NCBI GenBank assembly: GCA_039923455.1
Contig: JBDTCS010000266.1
Coordinates: 1 to 9,721, forward strand
DNA length: 9,721 nt
Direction of reading: 5' to 3'
Source: JBDTCS01 sp039923455
GTDB lineage: Bacteria > Bacteroidota > Ignavibacteria > Palsa-1295
Shown here: positions 7,425 through 9,721 of the stretch, piece after piece
How the letters are laid out: each line of letters starts with the position of its first letter
Position numbering within the stretch: position 1 is the stretch's first letter
Program-made: the position numbers and the translations under genes
The notes under the pieces: generated by a model
Database searches by the model: none
The model's input: the letters and a program-made list of their open reading frames with translations, nothing else
Told to the model about the DNA's origin: nothing

Positions 7425-7708
7425 TTAACCACCAACCACATCCAGCAAAGATTTGGAGTTTTCGACGATACCGATCAATTTGGCTAACGATTTGAGGATA
7501 GCCGGATCCGAAATTTTGTCGGGGTCCTTTTCGAATTGCTCAAGAAATTCTACTCTCATTACGGCAGTGCAAGCTTCTTCAGAAATGCCTTTTTCGAAAC
7601 TTTCTTCTTCCGATCGGCCTGCCTTACGAGTTGCCCAAGTGCGAGTTCTTATTTGTCAGAATCCGAAAGGAGACGCAACGGAACACGTTCTTGTTTTGGC
7701 ATGTCCAT
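7425..7708 (-). pseudogene. Small gene of unknown function broken by a one-base frameshift
   Basis: ATG 7708 opens a frame beginning MDMPKQERVPLRLLSDSDK that stops at TAA 7651-7649. One extra A in the AAA run at 7654-7652 would join it to the neighbouring frame. That frame continues IRTRTWATRK, SEEESFEKGISEEACTAV, then MRVEFLEQFEKD, to TAA at 7427-7425, giving 94 residues. The joined product is acidic in the middle, helix-prone and cytoplasmic, with no signal peptide or membrane segment; no family is recognised. Other readings: a 44-residue ORF from ATG 7559 alone, or a short ORF from 7648 ending at a TAATG overlap with ATG 7559. The stretch of coherent sequence across the junction favours a recently broken gene or a sequencing error. 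It lies between two transcription units and next to a palindromic element, so it looks like accessory DNA. Confidence 0.45.
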
Positions 7709-7763
7709 CTTTACTATTGATTTAGGTCCAGCTCAGTCACAGTCTTGGTACTTAAACTTGTTA

Positions 7764-7793
7764 CAAGATGTAAAGTAAAACGCGAGTTGTCAA
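7764..7793 (-). promoter_or_regulatory. Candidate promoter for the broken small gene
   Basis: On the minus strand a perfect TTGACA (7793-7788) is followed after 15 nt by TACATCTTG (7772-7764), close to TAnnTTTG with one inserted base. A CTTGT-T-ACAAG palindrome (7757-7767) overlaps the downstream box. The start would be about 50 nt before ATG 7708. Confidence 0.3.
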
Positions 7794-7880
7794 GTGTAAA
7801 TATTCGTGCTTCTATTTCAATGTGTTAGTTCGAATTATCCAGCGGCATGGTAACGATTGGTTGTAATATTCTATCGGTGA

Positions 7881-8103
7881 GTGCCGGAGGCACGGTATAC
7901 TCGCAGCCCAGGATGAAGTTCGCCTCAGCGAACGAAATCCAGGGTAGTCGATCTCATTTGAGTCCGGAGCCCGCCGCGGCGGGCTCAAAGAATAAAATGC
8001 TCGCTCGACCCAGGTTTCCATCCGCCAAGGCGGATTACATCCTGGGCTGCCCGAGTATACCGCCACTCCGTGGCTAACAAAGTCAGGGATTTGACTTTGC
8101 CAC
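7881..8103. repeat. Large palindromic element built of nested hairpins (REP/BIME- or MITE-like)
   Basis: The element is nearly mirror-symmetric about 7976/7977. From the outside in it has: terminal hairpins with a GGA/TCC loop (7881-7893 and 8062-8074); long arms (7895-7915 and 8038-8060) that are inverted copies, 21 matched bases with a 2-nt insertion on the right; inner hairpins (7918-7933 and 8020-8035) whose centres are both 51 nt from the axis; a further weaker match (CCAGGG..TCGA, 7939-7951, against TCGACCCAGG, 8005-8014); and at the centre a perfect 20-bp palindrome (7967-7986, half-site GAGCCCGCCG). Corresponding hairpins differ by base changes that keep the pairing. No transposase or terminal target duplication is seen. 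The minus-strand frame through it is open but reads as structure-derived, not protein-like. It lies just downstream of the propeller gene and may also act as its terminator. Confidence 0.75.
8070..8103. repeat. Bulged hairpin at the outer edge of the palindromic element
   Basis: CAAAGTCA (8078-8085) and TGACTTTG (8092-8099) form a perfect 8-bp stem with a 6-nt loop, enclosed by GTGGC (8070-8074) pairing with GCCAC (8099-8103). The same GTGGC also pairs with GCCAC at 8062-8066, so the two outer folds exclude each other. There is no counterpart on the left side of the element. Confidence 0.55.
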
Positions 8104-8186
8104 CACCTCATGGCTAAGGGGTGCGCATCCAAAATCCGTTTTTTCAAATCTGAATGGTTTCGGCCTCCACGCATTTCATGTAACCG

Positions 8187-9503
8187 CTATTTCACGATGG
8201 AGAATCTTCCCGAGCGGATGTAGTCGCGACTCTTCAAGAGAAATATGTAATCGCCAGACTTTAGCGAACTTGCAGAGAGAGCTATATTCTGAGTCCCAGG
8301 ATTTTGAACAGCATTGTCCAACGGAGAAGCAGCAATCTGTCCTCGAACTGTATAGACTGTAAGCGAAACCGATTGAACTGTTGGTAAGGTATATCTAAAT
8401 GAAACTGCATTCGTAGCCGGGTTCGGATAGACATCGAGGGGCAAATTCTGGGTTAGTAGTGTCTGAACTACTCCCGCGCTAAAGCCACCATTTGTAGTAT
8501 GTAGAACGACTCCGCGATCGCCTACTGCCCATCCCTCCGATTGTGATGGGAATCCGATTGCGGCGAAGGCGCGTCCTGCGGGAAAATTCTGCAGTACCCA
8601 ATTGGAACCTCCATCTGTGCTACAAAGAATAATTGCGGTATCAATAACTTGAGAGGCACCAGCAAGATAGAGCGTCGACAGACTCGTCATGCAAGAGGCT
8701 ACTGGAATGAATTCGGCTTGCTTATTGAATGTCCAACTTAATCCGCCGTCCGATGTGATTCCGATGATACCAGTATGATTATTACTGCTGTCTCCGGCAA
8801 TGATCGCATGCAACGAATCGAATGCATAGCCTGTGTTAAGTTGAGGGTGTGTAGATTTCAGGATTCTACGTGACCATGTGAGACCCGCATTCGATGAATA
8901 AAAATGAGCACTAACGTTTAATGGAGGATTCGGTGGATCGTTTACTAGATCCATTTTGCCGATTATCTCAATGTGTGAATGATTGAAAGCGAAGATAGTC
9001 CGAAGCCCTCCACAACAACTATCTACCTCGCTTGTAGACCAGTGCAGACCACCGTCGGTTGTTCGCGAGACTTTACTCTCCACACACACGAGCCCAGTAT
9101 CGGCGTTCAAAAAAAGCACATCGCCATAGTTAGTCGCAATATTTTCCGTAATCCAATTCAGCCCACCGTCAATCGTGTGCAAGATCACATAACCTGTTGT
9201 CATCCATCCTACATTGGCGTTTAAGAATTGGACCTTGAGATAACCTCCCGGTGGACCCCAAGGAAGCCAGGTAGTCCCGTGATCGGTAGTCCGGAAAACT
9301 CCCTCCCCCCCCGCGATCCATCCTGTATCTGGATTAATGAAATTGACACTATACAGAGCGCCTGTTGTCCCAATATTCACTTGCTGCCAGCCTGAACTTT
9401 GCTGCTGCTGCAAGGACGAAGTAGTGAGCTGGTTCGATTGCTGTGCTCTCAAGCTCGAAAGCGAGAGCAGAATGGCGAGAAAGGTTAGAAGTGACTTATT
9501 CAT
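8187..9503 (-). CDS. Exported YCF48/BNR-type beta-propeller protein with T9SS type A sorting domain
   Basis: A 438-residue secreted protein; exact role unknown, probably surface binding or adhesion. Residues 1-20 are a signal peptide (cleavage after SSLRA), followed by a Gln/Ser-rich linker (21-41). Seven propeller motifs of the TxDGGxxW kind follow: TDHGTTW (73-79), IDGGLNW (111-117), TDGGLHW (149-155), SNAGLTW (204-210), SDGGLSW (251-257), TDGGSNW (296-302) and a last TNGGF (337-341). Several are preceded by DTGW/EGW strands as in YCF48-like repeats; seven motifs fit one seven-bladed propeller. Residues about 353-438 form the T9SS C-terminal domain (VYPNPATNAV, VYTVRGQ, LKSGDYIFLL), directing it through the outer membrane. 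GGAG at 9515-9512, 8 nt before ATG 9503, supports the start. It has its own upstream region shared with a divergent regulator. It is not expected to act in photosystem assembly. Confidence 0.9.
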   Translation of the reverse strand: MNKSLLTFLAILLSLSSLRAQQSNQLTTSSLQQQQSSGWQQVNIGTTGALYSVNFINPDTGWIAGGEGVFRTTDHGTTWLPWGPPGGYLKVQFLNANVGWMTTGYVILHTIDGGLNWITENIATNYGDVLFLNADTGLVCVESKVSRTTDGGLHWSTSEVDSCCGGLRTIFAFNHSHIEIIGKMDLVNDPPNPPLNVSAHFYSSNAGLTWSRRILKSTHPQLNTGYAFDSLHAIIAGDSSNNHTGIIGITSDGGLSWTFNKQAEFIPVASCMTSLSTLYLAGASQVIDTAIILCSTDGGSNWVLQNFPAGRAFAAIGFPSQSEGWAVGDRGVVLHTTNGGFSAGVVQTLLTQNLPLDVYPNPATNAVSFRYTLPTVQSVSLTVYTVRGQIAASPLDNAVQNPGTQNIALSASSLKSGDYIFLLKSRDYIRSGRFSIVK

Positions 9504-9511
9504 TTTCTTAT

Positions 9512-9515
9512 CTCC
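9512..9515 (-). promoter_or_regulatory. Shine-Dalgarno GGAG for the propeller gene
   Basis: GGAG on the minus strand, 8 nt upstream of ATG 9503, in a purine-rich run (GGAGATAAGAA). It supports this start. A TATATT box about 40 nt upstream of the ATG is a possible -10, without a convincing -35. Confidence 0.6.
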
Positions 9516-9563
9516 AAATGACCCTCAAACGGAATACTAATATACAACAAAAACTTTCGCACC

Positions 9564-9603
9564 TATCGGTATGACTATATGGATTTACCCATATAATCCG
9601 ATA
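9564..9603. promoter_or_regulatory. Nested dyad (candidate operator) overlapping the -10 box of the XRE regulator gene
   Basis: TATATGG (9576-9582) and CCATATA (9589-9595) are perfect inverted 7-mers with a 6-nt spacer. They are flanked by a second inverted pair, TATCGG (9564-9569) and CCGATA (9598-9603). The right inner arm overlaps a perfect TATAAT (9592-9597) on the plus strand, which would start transcription about 10 nt before GTG 9614. A protein bound here would block that promoter, and it lies between the two divergent genes. The layout is typical of autoregulated XRE/Cro-type repressors; this role is inferred. Confidence 0.5.
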
Positions 9604-9613
9604 ATTTGCAGGG

Positions 9614-9721
9614 GTGAATCTAGACAAAATACTTGGCGATAACATCCGAGGTTACCGAAAACGGAAAAACCTTACACAAGAAGCGTTGGCCGGACTTGCG
9701 GGGCTTACGTCGAACTATGTC
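9614..9721 (+). CDS. XRE-family (Cro/C1-type) helix-turn-helix regulator, N-terminus only
   Basis: A DNA-binding regulator cut by the window edge after 36 codons. The visible part reads LGDNIRGYRKRKNLTQEAL then AGLAGLTSNYV. This is the standard start of a Cro/C1 HTH: helix 1 with basic residues, L-T-Q-E-x-L-A (helix 2) and G-L-T-x-x-Y-V (recognition helix), usually followed by GxIERG. GTG 9614 is the only plausible start, since an in-frame TAA lies at 9602-9604. GGG directly abuts the GTG, so there is no properly spaced Shine-Dalgarno; with a start near 9604 the message would be almost leaderless. It is the only gene here on the plus strand and is divergent to the propeller gene. The adjacent dyad suggests autoregulation. 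The missing C-terminus decides whether it is a phage-like repressor, an antitoxin or a restriction-modification controller. Confidence 0.88.
   Translation, partial: MNLDKILGDNIRGYRKRKNLTQEALAGLAGLTSNYV

Noticed and set aside
7453..7725. Plus-strand frames of 80-90 codons across 7453-7778.
   Set aside because: They are antisense to the broken small gene, which has the more protein-like composition and a promoter-like sequence.
7812..8174. A 120-codon minus-strand open frame through the palindromic element.
   Set aside because: It follows the hairpins and inverted arms exactly, so its codons are dictated by structure. It has no signal or domain, and the open frame is explained by the GC-rich repeat.
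1..9721. tRNA, rRNA, CRISPR arrays, insertion sequences with transposase, riboswitches.
   Set aside because: Read for these on both strands; no cloverleaf, conserved rRNA block, regularly spaced repeat or transposase motif was found.

Overview
The window looks like a piece of a chromosome from the Fibrobacterota-Chlorobiota-Bacteroidota group, possibly a Kapabacteria- or Ignavibacteria-like lineage. The main reason is that two exported proteins end in type IX secretion (T9SS) type A sorting domains, a system confined to that group. Two TAnnTTTG elements, the -7 motif of Bacteroidota promoters, fit this. Shine-Dalgarno sequences are clear only at some genes. The exact lineage is inferred; no rRNA or marker gene is present.

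Layout (all genes read leftward except the last). 1-1652: long-chain acyl-CoA synthetase, its C-terminus cut by the window edge. 1791-4417: a compact three-gene nucleotide-sugar operon, transcribed rmlA - rmlB - reductase, with a 3-nt gap and an ATGA overlap. It should turn glucose-1-phosphate into an activated 6-deoxyhexose, most likely dTDP-L-rhamnose. No rmlC is present. The last enzyme carries the Cys and Lys signature that I recall from the plant bifunctional epimerase/reductase (NRS/ER), so it may replace both RmlC and RmlD. 4418-5019: about 600 bp without a gene, holding three DnaA-box-like 9-mers.

5020-7220: two translationally coupled genes for exported proteins. The first is a Cys-containing protein of unknown family. 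The second is a matrixin-like T9SS cargo protein whose third zinc ligand is missing. 7221-8186: an accessory stretch with a small gene broken by one base (7425-7708) and a roughly 220-bp palindromic element (7881-8103). The two halves of the element are inverted copies of one another, and their hairpins differ by paired, compensating substitutions. 8187-9503: a T9SS-exported beta-propeller protein with seven YCF48/BNR-like motifs. 9564-9721: a nested dyad overlapping a perfect TATAAT box, followed by the start of a plus-strand XRE-family regulator that runs off the window.

No rRNA, tRNA, CRISPR array, transposase or integrase was seen. The strongest leads are the rmlC-less operon and the covarying palindromic element.
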